A DNA stretch of 64,000 nt from Nocardioides sp. B-3 (GTDB lineage Bacteria > Actinomycetota > Actinomycetes > Propionibacteriales > Nocardioidaceae): positions 4,419,535 to 4,483,534 of the forward strand of contig NZ_CP087968.1 in assembly GCF_024703895.1 (NCBI RefSeq), in the 5' to 3' direction. Below are positions 41,701 to 50,610 of this stretch, one piece after another (within the stretch, counting starts at the first letter, position 1; each line of letters opens with the position of its first letter). The notes under the pieces were generated by a model. That model worked only from the letters and a program-made list of their open reading frames with translations, did not search any database and was not told where the DNA came from. Both the position numbers and the translations under genes were made by a program.

Positions 41701-41913
41701 CGCCTCGACAAGGATGCACGCCATGAGTTGCGCCCACAGCACCCACACGATGACGGCAAGGAGTCCGATGATCGCGACGTCGGTCAGCGGCGCGGACAAG
41801 GAGACTCCCTCGGCCGGCCGGGGGTTGCCGATGTAGCGGAGCAGCGCCCACGGCGGCCCGACCACGATCGCAGTCAGCACGATCCCTGCCAGCAGAGCCT
41901 TGATCAGTCGCAT
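38740..41913 (-). CDS. Large LysM membrane protein with C-terminal BTAD/SARP-like domain
   Basis: About 1,058 residues after joining frames. Two N-terminal membrane helices (IKALLAGIVLTAIVVGPPWA and IIGLLAVIVWVLWAQLMACI) precede two LysM motifs: SLWSIAERHLDDGNRWPEIA with KPGWELRVPG, and GDTLSEIALDELGDAPGYPQ with KPGWTILIPG. A third helix, LATAGCLSVGALGLIM, follows. The C-terminus PKVHLLGPVEVTALKGG, FVAYLACQDRGVTGERAAAA and VQNRATNARFLLG is a SARP-type winged helix like those of BTAD regulators. It may sense peptidoglycan and regulate the pilus. Frame changes lie near 41,640, 41,090, 40,310 and 40,060. Confidence 0.72.
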
Positions 41914-41986
41914 CGCATGGTCCTCTCCGAAAATGGGCATGTCACTCGGGGCAAGCACGCCGAAGTCGGCGTCGTGTGACAGCCGG

Positions 41987-42417
41987 TTAGTCGTGCTCGT
42001 CGATCGAGAGCGCGGTCGCGGTCGCCTTGACCGGGATGGAACCCACCCCGACCGCGGAGAGCAGCTTGGTGTCCTGATGTCCGGTGACGGTGACGGTGAC
42101 CTCACCGCCGGCGATGTCCACGGTTCCCTGCGCACCCACCCCGGGGCCGGGTAGGCCTGTGCGGCGTTGATCGCGCGCCCGGGGTCGACCATGGTCTGCC
42201 CGTCGCGGAGGGCGCCTTGGTTGAGGGCGTCGGCCCCGGCACGGGCGGCCTGCTCTGCGTTGCTCATCGCCCGGCGCTTGGCGCCGAGGGCGTATCCGCC
42301 GTCGATGACCGGGCCGGCGACCGCGAGCAGCGCCACGGTGAACAGGACCACGAAGATCGTCGCGGCTCCGTGCTCATCGCGTCGACGAGCATGCCGCCAC
42401 CTGAGGCGCCGCTTCAT
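41987..42417 (-). CDS. TadE/TadG-like pilus-assembly protein
   Basis: The N-terminus has RRRDEHGAATIFVVLFTVAL then LAVAGPVIDGGYALGAKRRA, the TadE/G helix and following Q-A-A-R-A-G-A-D-A-L. A frameshift near 42,160 hides the end, which reads VGSIPVKATATALSIDEHD to a TAA at 41987-41989. These proteins are minor pilins of the Tad system. Confidence 0.72.
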
Positions 42418-42455
42418 CGCTCCCTGCCTTTCAGAAATTGTGAACCCGAGGACAC

Positions 42456-42881
42456 TCAGCCACCGCGGTAGGTCTCAATCGGCACCACCGAGGTAGCGGA
42501 CAACACGCGACTGCCGGGAAACCCTGCCAAGGCCACGTCACTGAGCTTGGTAGTGCAGGACACTGTGACCGTGACGCGGCCGCCGGGCTGGTAGCTCGAC
42601 AAGTCCACGTCCACGTTGAGGTTGGTGCAGCTGACCCCGGCGTCTCCCAGCGATTGGGCGGCAGCGACCTCGGCCGCGTGACTGGACTGGCTGGTGTTGC
42701 GCTCCAGCGATGCGGCTCGAGCCGAGTCGGCGGCGACGGACTCGATCTGCTGCCGCGCATGCGCCATCCGTCCAAGGCCGACCACGAACAGCAAGACCAC
42801 CAGCAGCACGGGAGCGATCAGCGTCAGCTCGATCGCGGAAACACCACTCTCATCCCGGCGGCCGGGCCACCAGCGGATCAT
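42456..42881 (-). CDS. TadE-like minor pilin
   Basis: The 141-residue frame is intact. RRDESGVSAIELTLIAPVLL then VVLLFVVGLGRMAHARQQIE, then AADSARAASLE, is the classic TadE N-terminus. Two Cys and a beta-rich end (GRVTVTVSCTTKLSDVAL) follow. It sits among Tad genes and overlaps the upstream stop (42878) by four bases. Confidence 0.82.
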   Translation of the reverse strand: MIRWWPGRRDESGVSAIELTLIAPVLLVVLLFVVGLGRMAHARQQIESVAADSARAASLERNTSQSSHAAEVAAAQSLGDAGVSCTNLNVDVDLSSYQPGGRVTVTVSCTTKLSDVALAGFPGSRVLSATSVVPIETYRGG

Positions 42882-43293
42882 GGGTTGTCCACCGGAGGCA
42901 CATATTTCTCGACCGGCCCCGAGGCACTCTCCGAGACCGACAGCGAGAAGCCCGGCACGACCGCGACGACCGTCCCAGTCACTGTGACCGTGGCGGTGTC
43001 GGCGGTCCGGTTGACGGTGACCTCGCGGTTCTTGAGGGTGCCCTCCCCCACGGCGGTGAGCAGTTGAAGTGCCTTCTCGCGACCCTCGACCTTGGTCCCA
43101 TCAAGGCGACGAGCCACGGCGGCACCTTCTTGGGCGGCTTGCTCGGCGATGTTGCGAGAGCGTGGAACATCAGCCCGAACTGCACGATCAGCATCAGCAG
43201 GAACAGCAGCGCGGGCGCGGTGATGACGACCTGAGCCAGAGACATGGCCCCGCGCTCGTCGTGGTCTCCTGCTGTCCTCATTTGCCGCTTCAC
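42878..43293 (-). CDS. Second TadE-like minor pilin (frameshifted)
   Basis: DHDERGAMSLAQVVITAPAL then LFLLMLIVQFGLMFHA is a TadE-type helix. After a frame change near 43,155 the rest reads RRLDGTKVEGREKALQLLTA and VTVNRTADTATVTVTGTVVA, a typical beta domain. It ends EKYVPPVDNP at 42878, overlapping the next start. Confidence 0.72.
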
Positions 43294-43340
43294 CCGCGAA
43301 TCCCGTCCCTCGAAGTCAGAGCTTGGTCACTAGCCGCTGG

Positions 43341-43553
43341 TCACTCGGTGGGGATGGTGTTCGCCTTGTTGGTGAACTTGGTGACGATGATCGTGCAGAT
43401 TGCGATCGCGGCCGCCGCCGGGATCGCCACAATGATGACGGTCTGGGCGATCTCGCCGCGCTCGTCATGGCCGCGTTCACGGCCGCGGAGCGATGACGCC
43501 ATCACACTCATGTAGGTGTGCAGCAATTGGACCTCGGGAGAGTTGAGAACCAT
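43341..43553 (-). CDS. Flp-like small prepilin
   Basis: The 70-residue product has a charged leader, RGRERGHDERGEIAQTVIIV, followed by the single helix AIPAAAAIAICTIIVTKFTN. The position between tadC and the tadE genes, plus a DERGE leader like that of Flp/TadE prepilins, suggests the major pilin. The usual Glu-Tyr pair of Flp proteins is not present. A GGTAGG sequence precedes the ATG. Confidence 0.6.
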   Translation of the reverse strand: MVLNSPEVQLLHTYMSVMASSLRGRERGHDERGEIAQTVIIVAIPAAAAIAICTIIVTKFTNKANTIPTE

Positions 43554-43674
43554 CGGCCTACCTTTCTGTTGGCCCGAACGCCCAAGCGCCCGGATAGTTG
43601 TTGTTGATGGCTGGGGGCAAGTCCCCCAGCGAGGTGTCGTGTGACACGGCGGTGTGACATGACGTGGCCATGTC

Positions 43675-44575
43675 TCAGACCGCCATCACCGCGACGACCG
43701 CGGGGAATCCGAGGAAGAGCACGAAGCCGATGAACAGCACCACCTGCGCCATCTCCATGGACTGATCCGCCTTGGCCGCGGCACCCTCGGCCTCGGCCAG
43801 CTGGCGGCGTCGTTGGGTGGTGGCGCGGGCCGTCAGCGACTGGCGGACCTTGGCCCCGTCATCGGCGACCAGCATCAGGGCCCCGCCAAGGTCTTGGAGC
43901 TCCTGCATGCCGGTGCGCTTGCCCGGGTCGGCCAGCGCCGCCCATGGGGTGTCACCGACCGGGCGGGCGTGGTCGATCGTCGAGCGGAGCAGCTCGAAGG
44001 CCCAGCCCGTGCCGATCCGGGCCGCGGTGGGTAGGGCCTCGGGGGATGCCGCGTCCACCGGCCAGCGACATGGCCACCGTGTCGAGGTAGCAGGACAACG
44101 CTCGGCGCAGCTCGTGACGCCGCTGCTCGGCCGCCCGGACGACTGAGAGGTCGGGAACCCAGAAGAACAGTGCACCGAGCGCGAGGCCGCCGATCGCCGG
44201 TGCCGTGAGCGGAGGGGTCACCCCTGTCGCCATCATGGTGACGGTCAGGATCGTTGGCAGCAGCAGTCCGAGCAGCCCGTAGGTGATCTTGCGGACCGGT
44301 GTCCCTCGAGGGTGTAGTCGGTTAGTTCGAGGTCGGCGCGCAGCTTGCCGAGCGTGATGCCCCGCTGCGCGAGCTGCGCGACCAGCCGCCGCCCGAGCCG
44401 TCCCTGCCAGCTGGTGTCGTCGACGTCGAGCTCGACGATTGCTTCCTCGGCGGGCCCGCTGCCGCTCCCACCGGGCCACACGGCTGGCCAGTGCCGGACG
44501 GGGCGGCACCGGGGCGAACACCAGCAGGCACAGCGAGGCGCCCGGGGCGGCGCCGAGGAGCAGTCCGACCGTCAT
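43675..44575 (-). CDS. tadC: TadC-like pilus platform protein (T2SSF, frameshifted)
   Basis: The N-terminus MTVGLLLGAAPGASLCLLVF, then LDVDDTSWQGRLGRRLVAQL, leads to the membrane part KITYGLLGLLLPTILTVTMM and IGGLALGALFFWVPDL. The core has RRALSCYLDTVAMSLAGGRG, then EALPTAARIGTGWAFELLRS, and the end is AQVVLFIGFVLFLGFPAVVA. Frame changes lie near 44,470, 44,310 and 44,060. It overlaps tadB by four bases. It would form the inner-membrane platform. Confidence 0.8.
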
Positions 44576-45472
44576 CGGGTCCCACCTCCAGCAAGCCCGG
44601 GCTGCATGGCCGCGTCGACCCGGTCGACGCCGACCAAGAACCGCTCGGGCGGGCGTAGGTTCGCCGCGGACCTGATCCACATCAGGCCACCGGCGAAGAC
44701 CGAGAGCACGACCGCGAGCATCAGCTGGCCCAGTGGGGTGGAGTACGGGGCGACGTAGTCGCGGGGAGAAGACCGCCATCCCCCCGCGAAGATCGCGGTG
44801 GCCCTGACGATGATCAGCGCGGTTCGGCGCAGGCTCTTGCGGCCCTCCTCGATCCGACGGCGCATGTCGACCTCCTCGCGCAGCGGCGGCCGTGGCGGTG
44901 AGGGTGGCCACCGAGGCCGGGGCCGCGCAGCTTGGAGTTGAGGATCAGTGCGGCCACGACCGGGTCGGCTGAGGAGTCCTCGAACTCCTCGGCGAACGCG
45001 GCCAGCGCCCGGGTGAGCGGGATCTGTACCCGCACGCGTCCGTCGAGCCGTTGGAGCGCCGGCTGGAGCATCGGCGGTGCGGCGGTCAGGGAGTGCCGGA
45101 TCGCGTCCTCGAGGCCAACCGACCCGGCGATGGAGTCACGCAGTGACTCGGTCCAGTGGCCAATGCCTCGACCCGCTCGACCTGACCGGTTGCGGTCTTG
45201 CCTCCGCCGAACATGGTGGGCCACAGGTAGATCGCAGCGGCGGTCGCGCCCGCGGCTACGGGCCACCCGGTCAGTGCTGCGACCAGAACCGCGGCCCCGA
45301 GGGCGATGACGGCGCGGCGACGTGCGCCGCTACCCCACAGCGTGTTCCCGCGGCCCTTGCTGACCCGCTTGCGAGTAGTCGGCTTCCATCCCGTCAGGGC
45401 AGCGAGCAGGAGCAGGATGCTGCCGCCCGGGGCAAGCCCGAGCAGGAGACCAGTGAACGCTGTCAGGGACAT
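44572..45472 (-). CDS. tadB: TadB-like pilus platform protein (T2SSF, frameshifted)
   Basis: TESLRDSIAGSVGLEDAIRH then LTRALAAFAEEFEDSSADPV is the T2SSF core. RRRIEEGRKSLRRTALIIVR and TPLGQLMLAVVLSVFAGGLM give the C-terminal helices. MSLTAFTGLLLGLAPGGSIL starts at an ATG at 45472, just after the tadA stop. Frame changes lie near 45,150 and 44,890. With TadC it makes the platform on which the TadA ATPase acts. Confidence 0.8.
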
Positions 45473-45478
45473 ACCCGC

Positions 45479-46782
45479 TCACCATCCACCGGTGCTCGGC
45501 TGCTGCCACCCGACCGCGGACAGGTAGTCCAGTCGTTGCGGAGTGGTGCCGGTCCAGTGGCCGAGCCGTGCGGGTCGGAGACAAAGATCTCCGAGGCCGG
45601 GACCGAGTCTTCGTAGCCGTTGACTTCGAGGATGGAGTCCGGGGCGCCGCTTGCCGGTCTTGGGGTGGCGGCTGATGAACACCACGTAGTCCAGCCCGCC
45701 GGCGATGAGCCGGAACGATGCCTCGTGCGGGAGCCGCTCTTGCGACTGGATGGCGTAGGTCGCGATCCGCTCGAACACCTCGCGTGAGCTGCGTGCGTGG
45801 ATCGTCGACATCGACCCGTCGTTGCCCTGCCCCATCGCGTTGAGCATCTGGACGATCTCGGGGCCGAGGACCTCACCGACGATGACCCGATCGGGCGCCA
45901 TCCGCAGAGTTCGCCGCACCAGTCGGTCCATCCCGATGTAGCCCTGACCCTCGGAGTTCGCCAGCCGCACCTCCATCGGCACACAGTTGGGGTGCCGGTC
46001 CTCAGAACTTGTGCAGCCCCAACTCGAGCGCGTTCTCCACGGTGACGATTCGTTCCTCGGGACCGATCTCGGCCGCCATCGCCCGGAGCAGGGTGGTCTT
46101 CCCACTCTTTGTGCCGCCGGCGATCATCACGTTGAACCGAGCCCGGACGATCGCGCGCAGGAAGTCGGCGGCCTCGTCGGTAATCGTGTTGTTGCCGACC
46201 GTGTCCGTGAGTTCGGCCTTCTCCCATCGGTGTCGACGGATCGACACCGACGGCCGCGGGGTGACGCCCATGACACCTGAGAGGCGCGACCCATCGGGCA
46301 GGGTGAGGTCCACCTCGGGGTTGGCCGCGTCCCAAGGCCGCGAGTTCAGGCCTGCGTACGCCGCGAGGCCTTGGACCACTTCGATCAGTTCCGCGTCGCT
46401 GCTCGCGACCGGCTCGACCGGCTCCCGGGGGTGCGTCCGATTCGGCCCGGGACACCCAGACCTCGTCGTGGCCGTTGATCGCGATCTCTTCGATCGACTC
46501 GTCATTGAGCAGAGACTGAAGGCGGCCTGCGCCGAACATTCGAGCATGCACACCTTCGGCGAGCTCTTGCTCGGTTTCGGGGTTCAGCGGGGGCTGCCCG
46601 ACGGCCAAGAGCTTCTCCGCGTGCTCGCGGATGACGTCGGCGATCAGCCTGCGCGTGTACTGCTGCTCGCTTGCGCTCGCCAGCTCGCGCTGTCCGCTGC
46701 GAAGCCGTCGCTGCTGTTCTCGGTGCAGCCGGTCCCCGACCTCACGGTGGACAATGCGGAGGAGATCTGGATCGACCATCAT
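45479..46782 (-). CDS. tadA: TadA/CpaF-like secretion ATPase (frameshifted)
   Basis: Walker A is MIAGGTKSGKTTLLRAMAAE. The Asp box and Walker B lie in VRRTLRMAPDRVIVGEVLGP and GSMSTIHARSSREVFER (His box). The N-terminal part includes LNDESIEEIAINGHDEVWV and WDAANPEVDLTLPDGSRLSG. Frame changes lie near 46,440, 46,000 and 45,650. It is a CpaF-type motor for the Tad pilus. It is preceded by the tadZ-like gene with 4-base overlap and followed by tadB after six bases. Confidence 0.85.
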
Positions 46783-47547
46783 GCCGAGATCACCTCCGTC
46801 ATCCCAAGCGACGCGGCAAGGTTCTTGGCGCCACGCATGAGCAGTGTTCGACCGAGCCGACCGCTGGGTGACTCTCCCTGCTCGAGACGGGCCAAGGCCT
46901 TCGGGTCGATGGGCAGCGAGAGTGTCGGGCGAACCGCAATCCCCGCCTCGTCGAGCATGCCGTCGAGGTCGGCACGGTCACGACCGGCTCGAGCATCGGG
47001 CCCCACCAGCACCGGAAAGACCGGGATCGCTCCGGCCTGCGCCAGAGCCCCCATCAGGTCTTGGACGTCCTCTCGCAGGTGCATCACCGACTCCAACGCC
47101 GCCGCAGCCACCGTCAACAGGTGAGTTGAGTGCTCGGCCAGCGGCATCACCAAGCTGGTCCTGTCCAGCCTCCCGAGGTCGGCGATGACGTCGACCTCGG
47201 CGTCCACGCAGGCCGACGCGATCGCGGGCCACAGCCCGGAGAATGCCCCCGGCCTGTCCGGCCCGGGCAACGCCCCCGGACCAGTTCACCCCACAGGCCA
47301 GCGGCTGCGCCTCGTCGACAACCACCCCCGCACCGGGAAGTCCGCCCCGCACCGCAGCGGCCAGTTGTAGCAGTCCCTTGTTCGCAGCCACAGCTCCCCC
47401 GTGAACTGCCTTGCACCGGTACGCCAGATCGCCACCGGACGGATCTGCCTCGAGCAACACAACCGGACGCGGCCACACAGCTGCGAGGGTCAACGCGGCC
47501 GAGGTCACGCCCGGAGACCCCTTCACCGACGCGATCGAGATCAGCAC
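46779..47547 (-). CDS. TadZ/CpaE-like ParA-family protein (frameshifted)
   Basis: The P-loop is deviant: IASVKGSPGVTSAALTLAAV then VVLLEADPSGGDLAYRC. The C-terminal half reads VDVIADLGRLDRTSLVMPLA and IDPKALARLEQGESPSGRLG. The GTG at 47547 is preceded by GGGGGAG. A frame change near 47,260 joins the halves. TadZ proteins help to place the pilus machine; the missing Lys at the P-loop end suggests weak or no ATP hydrolysis. Confidence 0.7.
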
Positions 47548-47551
47548 GACC

Positions 47552-48298
47552 TCACTCCCCCGCCGTCTCCGCGCCGAGCGGCGCGGTCTCCACGACCGCG
47601 ACACGGTTCTGCGTGGAGTAGGCCGAGATCCGGGCGGCGTCTGCCGAGTCGACGACCAGAGTCACAAGCACTTGGCCACCCGCCGTGACAGCACCGTCAA
47701 CGCTGTAGACGCTGGCCCCGGCCGCCAGCACCTCGGGAGTGTCCAGCGGCGCAGGGTCCTTCTGTGCCGTGTCACCCCCGGGGACCGCAATCACGTTGAC
47801 CACGTCACCGGGGGCCAAACCTGCACCCGGGACTCGCGCCGGGTCGAGCGCCAGCCCCACCGTGGCCGCTCCAGCAGCCGGGACAGAAGAGGCCGCGAAC
47901 ATCTTCGAGGTCAGGATCTGCCCGTCGACCAGATCGACGGCCGCGGTCTGGTTCACCACCGTGTTGATCTCGCTGACCGGGATCGCCCTGGAAACACCCG
48001 ACACCGACGTGGTGACCGGGTTCTCACGAGCGATCACCTGCCCCTTGGGGACAGGCTCCCCGATCGCAAGGACCGACTCCTTCTGCCCCGCGTGCAGACC
48101 CCGGGCCGCGACCGCAAGTCCGGAACCCAGAACGCACAGCGCCGCAACCGTCACCAGACCCCGGGACCTGTGACGCTGGCCGCCCTGAGCGGCGCGACGC
48201 TCACCGGCCCCCAGAAGTCCGGGCGCGGGCACCTGCATGCCTCGAGCTGCCTTGCGGTCCTGTTTGGTCCTCGTATCGCTCACGGTTCGGCCCTTCAT
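47552..48298 (-). CDS. CpaB/RcpC-like SAF-domain protein
   Basis: The 248-residue frame is intact. A membrane helix RGLVTVAALCVLGSGLAVAA precedes a SAF domain: KESVLAIGEPVPKGQVIARE then TVVNQTAAVDLVDGQILTSK. The C-terminal part has GLAPGDVVNVIAVPGG and LVTLVVDSADAARISAYS. It heads the Tad gene series and overlaps the preceding gene by four bases. Confidence 0.8.
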   Translation of the reverse strand: MKGRTVSDTRTKQDRKAARGMQVPAPGLLGAGERRAAQGGQRHRSRGLVTVAALCVLGSGLAVAARGLHAGQKESVLAIGEPVPKGQVIARENPVTTSVSGVSRAIPVSEINTVVNQTAAVDLVDGQILTSKMFAASSVPAAGAATVGLALDPARVPGAGLAPGDVVNVIAVPGGDTAQKDPAPLDTPEVLAAGASVYSVDGAVTAGGQVLVTLVVDSADAARISAYSTQNRVAVVETAPLGAETAGE

Positions 48299-49257
48299 CG
48301 GACGACCACTGATTGGCGCTCGCCGACTTGGACGGTGGTCGCGTCGCTGGTGAAGCCGGGCACCTCACCGATGGTTCCTGCGGCTGAGAGACAGGTGCCC
48401 GAGCAAGTCCAGCTGACGGCGTAGGAGATGACCGCGGTCACCGTGAACACGCCATCCGGCTCGAAGTCCGAGACGTGCTGGAAGGCGTAGGAGCAGTCCG
48501 TCTGCTCGTCCGAGCTCATCCCCTGCAGCCACTTGCGGCCAGCCGAGGTGCACGTCTCCATCCCGTCGCCCATATCCCACGTGACCCGGATCGGCTCGGC
48601 CACCACCTTGACCGTGGTGTCTCCGATCGTGGCGCTACCAGTGACGTTGCTCCACTGGTTGTCCCCGATCCACAACCGAGTCGACAGCCCGACGTAAGTC
48701 ATCAGAGGCGGCTTCGGAGCCATGTTCACCGTGGGCTTCACCAACGGCATCGACTCAACGATCGTCTCCGCCATCTCACCGGGATCGGGAGGCACCTCCC
48801 CACCGGGGACAAACCACGTGTTCGGCGGCAGGGCCTGTCCCTGACCCGCACAGACCCAAATGCTGCCCTCGCTGGGACTGTGTCCCTTCCAATACTCCGT
48901 CTGGTCAGCCGCGGGTTGAGGAACCAGTGGCCCCGCGTAGCACTGATGCGCGGAACTCCATGTCCCGTTCTCGGTCGAGCACGGGATCTCGGCTCCGCTT
49001 GCGTCGTGACAGGCCGTCGACCCCGGCGTTGTGCCACCGTCGTCCGGATTCTCACCGCCGTCATCTCCACCATCCCCCGAGTCGACGGCCGGAATGCAGA
49101 TCCAACCGCTACCGCCCGGAGGCTGCGATGGCACCGTTCCTACAGGACACGCCGGGGGGTCATCGCCGTTTGCCTTAGCCGAGGTAACGCCTACGACCGA
49201 TACGAGGAATGCAGCCAGCGCCGCGACAACTGCTCGAGTCACGAGGTTGGATCGCAC
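48295..49257 (-). CDS. Secreted protein of unknown function
   Basis: A signal peptide is clear: LVTRAVVAALAAFLVSVVGV then TSAKAN. The rest is Cys-containing and Asp/Gly-rich (DSGDGGDDGGENPDDGG), then beta-like: GDTTVKVVAEPIRVTWDMGD and DGVFTVTAVISYAVSWTCSG, which looks like a PKD-like fold. I do not recognise a named family. The GTG at 49257 is the chosen start; it overlaps the lipoprotein's end by 19 bases. Placed at the head of the Tad operon, it may be part of the pilus shaft or its tip. Confidence 0.65.
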   Translation of the reverse strand: MRSNLVTRAVVAALAAFLVSVVGVTSAKANGDDPPACPVGTVPSQPPGGSGWICIPAVDSGDGGDDGGENPDDGGTTPGSTACHDASGAEIPCSTENGTWSSAHQCYAGPLVPQPAADQTEYWKGHSPSEGSIWVCAGQGQALPPNTWFVPGGEVPPDPGEMAETIVESMPLVKPTVNMAPKPPLMTYVGLSTRLWIGDNQWSNVTGSATIGDTTVKVVAEPIRVTWDMGDGMETCTSAGRKWLQGMSSDEQTDCSYAFQHVSDFEPDGVFTVTAVISYAVSWTCSGTCLSAAGTIGEVPGFTSDATTVQVGERQSVVVR

Positions 49258-49904
49258 GGCTTGTCCTTCTTGCCGTTGGCGCCGGGGGTGGCGTTGATTG
49301 CGTAAATGAGCCAGCCGTATCCCTCCGGCTTGCTCAAATTGATCTCGCGCAAGACAGGCTTCTGTCGAGACTCGATGGGCTGCGTCGGATTGCCGTTCTG
49401 GGTCGTGGTCGTCGACCTGTAGTCGACGCACTGCATGATCACGACGCCGCTGCCGGTTTCGGTGACGCTCCTTGCCCGCGACCACAAGACGTCCGGCGTG
49501 CCAGCAATCTGCACTTCGTACTGCTCGTAGGTCTGGAGCTGCTCGAACTGTCCGACCCAGATTGGGTGAGGGAAAAACTCCTTGAACAGTTTCTCGGCCG
49601 CGGGCGTCGCCTTGCCCTTGGCCCAGATCGGTTCGGAGCGGGACTCGTACGAATCCCAACGTTGGAGAGCCGTGTCGTAGGCGCTGAGTTGGTCCGCGTC
49701 GAACTTGGCCCGCCAAGCATCCGGGTCGGGCGTGGGGCTCGTGTCCGTGGTGACTTCCGGCGTGTTGTCGGTCGCGCTGCTGGTGGCGCCGGCTGTGGGC
49801 GAACTCTCGGGGTCGGTATCTCCCCCGCACGCTGTCGCAAAGACGGCCAGTGCAGCCAGAGCGACGCACGCGGTTACACAGCGGCGAAGGGTGATGGCAA
49901 GCAT
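49239..49904 (-). CDS. Lipoprotein, first gene of the Tad/transfer region
   Basis: The signal peptide LRRCVTACVALAALAVFATA ends at C-G-G with a lipobox. The body contains DAWRAKFDADQLSAYDTALQ then WDSYESRSEPIWAKG, EKLFKEFFPHPIWVGQF and VLREINLSKPEGYGWLIYAI. Similar lipoproteins stand first in actinobacterial Tad-T4SS loci. The ATG at 49904 was chosen because it starts the signal peptide. Confidence 0.7.
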   Translation of the reverse strand: MLAITLRRCVTACVALAALAVFATACGGDTDPESSPTAGATSSATDNTPEVTTDTSPTPDPDAWRAKFDADQLSAYDTALQRWDSYESRSEPIWAKGKATPAAEKLFKEFFPHPIWVGQFEQLQTYEQYEVQIAGTPDVLWSRARSVTETGSGVVIMQCVDYRSTTTTQNGNPTQPIESRQKPVLREINLSKPEGYGWLIYAINATPGANGKKDKPCDPTS

Positions 49905-50182
49905 GGACCATGCCTCCCCGAGTAGGCGACAGTTGACTAAAGGGTAGGCGCTTCGGTGCGCCGTGGTCGCCCCCAGAGTTGGCGAATTTTGTAAGCCGTT
50001 CATCTGTAGGTCCTTCCGGCCGCTGGGTTCTAACTGATGAAGGCAACCTTGGGCGGGCCGGATCGGACACTTCCCAGCGCACGTATCTGGCGGAATCCCG
50101 CTGCCGTCTGACTCGAGAATGACACAAGAACGGCGCTTATGGCAGTCTTTGGGAGCCAAAGCGCACCACGACGTCCGGCACA

Positions 50183-50535
50183 ATGCGACCCGTGCCTCGA
50201 CTATCCAAGCCACCAACGATGCCCGAGGAGTTGTTGGCGATCATCAGCGGATCGGCAATAGCGCGCGGACCGAGATGTTGCGCCATCTTTCGTCGGGGGC
50301 AATGAGCACGCGGGAGTTGGCGGACGCGGTCGGCGTAGAGCACAGTCGAATCCTTCGTCACCCGGCGGTGCTAGAGGACCTCGGTCTAGTCGTCGCCGAC
50401 CATCTCCGCGGTCAACGGCGTGGCGTCGGACGGGTCGTGCTTTGGACGACAAACCGCAAAAGCGTTGAAGAACTCGGACGGCGCTGGACTGACTACGCGA
50501 CTGGTCGTCAACCGTCGAGCACTGCCCAACACTGA
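50183..50535 (+). CDS. ArsR-like HTH regulator, divergent from the Tad operon
   Basis: The winged helix is TEMLRHLSSGAMSTRELADA then VGVEHSRILRHPAVLEDLGL, followed by RGVGRVVLWTTNRKSVEELG. A frame change near 50,265 links it to an N-terminus MPEELLAIISGSAIA. Starts at 50183 and 50219 share the frame. It is divergent from the lipoprotein gene, with a 278-base gap between, so it may control the Tad/transfer operon. Confidence 0.6.
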
Positions 50536-50610
50536 CGCAGGCCGTCGTGACTGTTGGGAGGCTCTGTCCGTCCGTACGGTCGACGCTCAGGGGTTGCCTC
50601 ATCCGTCAGA

